Assembly (NCBI GenBank): GCA_012961055.1
Contig: DUAA01000075.1
Coordinates: 1-6,541, forward strand
Reading direction: 5' to 3'
Length of the DNA stretch: 6,541 bases
Source of the DNA: Nitrospinaceae bacterium
Lineage (GTDB): Bacteria > Nitrospinota > Nitrospinia > Nitrospinales > VA-1
The notes below the pieces were generated by a model. It saw only the letters and a list, made by a program, of their open reading frames with translations, had not been told where the DNA came from and made no database searches. A program made the translations under genes and the position numbers. Of this stretch, positions 6,014 to 6,541 are shown in pieces. Position 1 is the first letter of the stretch. Each line of letters starts with the position of its first letter.

Positions 6014-6043
6014 ATGCTGAGCGCTTTTTAACTAGATTACAGT

Positions 6044-6244
6044 TTACTTCTCAAGAGAGCGGTTTATCCACCCTTTCTTTTTTCCTCTTCGCCAAGTGAT
6101 GTGGACCCAGTCACCTTTTCTTTTAATTGCTTTCACACAGGTTCCATGTTTGAGTCGATTACATATTTCCCCCTCAGGCTTGAGGTGGACGGTGTGGGTT
6201 TTATTGAGAATAAAATCTTCCAAAATAGTTTTACTTAATTTTTT
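6044..6244 (-). pseudogene. Out-of-frame bacterial SH3-like segment downstream of the LysM frame
   Basis: From just after a TGA at 6247-6245 an open frame runs to TAA 6046-6044. Its last 60 residues begin ILEDFILNKTHTVHLKPEGE and include CNRLKHGTCVKAIKRKGDWV, then KKKGWINRSLEK. The pattern V.L...G..C..L..GT.VK...R.GDWV.I....GKKGWI is that of bacterial SH3 (SH3b) domains, which bind cell-wall peptides and often sit beside LysM domains. No ATG start exists; TTG at 6223 is the only plausible one and has no ribosome binding site. The frame is +1 relative to the LysM frame ending at 6231. Removing one A from the A7 run just before that stop would join the two into one LysM-SH3 protein. It may be a frameshifted 3' end, a sequencing error in a homopolymer, or a separate small gene. 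Confidence 0.55.
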
Positions 6245-6541
6245 TCAATTTTTTTGGAGGTAAACCCAGGTAATAGTTATTACCAATAACTTGATTGAAT
6301 TTTAGAGTTTTATTTTTTTTGAATTTTCCGTTTCGGATTATTTTCAATAAATCGCCGGGTTTAGGCTGGCTGGATTCTTTACGCCCATTGAGAACGGATA
6401 TATCCAGATCTTTCCTCTTATCCCCCAATACTTTTTCTGCGATGCTCTGAAACGTGTCCCCATCATGAACTTCATAATAATCAATATATTTTGATTTGTA
6501 TTGTTTACGATCCCCAGCATGTTTTTGCCCATCATATTTCA
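6231..6541 (-). CDS. LysM-domain protein, C-terminal part (N-terminus beyond the right edge)
   Basis: A frame open from the right edge gives 102 residues before TAA 6233-6231. Residues 22-67 form a LysM domain: YEVHDGDTFQSIAEKVLGD, then LDISVLNG, then PKPGDLLKI. This is the classic Y.V..GDT...IA, LN and PG..L.I pattern that binds N-acetylglucosamine in peptidoglycan. The part before it (KYDGQKHAGDRKQYKSK) is a basic hydrophilic linker. The tail after it is Lys-rich (KFKKNKTLKFNQV, then PPKKLKKIK). An internal TTG at 6428 is not a credible start because the LysM domain continues upstream of it. The product is probably an envelope or secreted cell-wall protein, but the signal peptide and any catalytic domain lie outside the window. 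The C-terminus may continue into the SH3-like segment through a frameshift. Confidence 0.8.
   Translation of the reverse strand, partial: KYDGQKHAGDRKQYKSKYIDYYEVHDGDTFQSIAEKVLGDKRKDLDISVLNGRKESSQPKPGDLLKIIRNGKFKKNKTLKFNQVIGNNYYLGLPPKKLKKIK

Noticed and set aside
6344..6535. Alternative minus-strand frame over the LysM gene
   Set aside because: The overlapping frame encodes a clear LysM domain. This one gives no recognisable domain.

Overview
The window looks like chromosomal DNA from a moderately AT-rich bacterium. The signals are bacterial: TATAAT-like -10 boxes, AAGG/GGAG Shine-Dalgarno sequences, GTG/TTG starts and an intrinsic terminator. The only gene with a firm name is a 750-residue mitochondrial-type aconitase. 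This form occurs in several Gram-negative phyla and is distinct from the ~890-residue AcnA of enterobacteria. I cannot fix the phylum from sequence alone. No tRNA, rRNA, CRISPR array, insertion sequence or phage gene was seen.

Layout from left to right. (1) Positions 1-488, minus strand: the N-terminal 162 residues of a metallo-beta-lactamase-fold hydrolase, running off the left edge. (2) A 193-base divergent gap leads to a plus-strand hypothetical protein (682-1236). (3) Positions 1237-1423: a short convergent region with a possible 19-codon ORF that has a good ribosome binding site and ends one base before the next gene's stop codon. (4) Positions 1424-3385, minus strand: a two-gene unit. 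An alpha/beta hydrolase comes first, followed 12 bases later by a leucine-rich-repeat protein with twelve 27-residue repeats and a 40-residue tail that is three-quarters Glu/Asp. (5) A 314-base divergent intergenic region carries candidate promoters for both directions and a symmetric 40-nt hairpin in the aconitase leader. (6) Aconitase (3700-5952) ends at a strong intrinsic terminator. (7) The right edge holds a minus-strand LysM-domain protein cut by the window edge. Its frame stops just before an out-of-frame segment that reads as a bacterial SH3 domain, with runs of seven A at the junction. This suggests a broken, frameshifted or mis-sequenced LysM-SH3 protein.

The neighbours do not form one obvious pathway. 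Aconitase is a monocistronic TCA-cycle gene. The hydrolase and LRR genes are probably co-transcribed, which is the only clear functional linkage visible. The points most worth a second look are the LRR/acidic-tail protein with its hydrolase partner, the LysM/SH3 junction, the aconitase leader hairpin and the tiny ORF. I did not find convincing evidence of a complete novel defence or mobile system.
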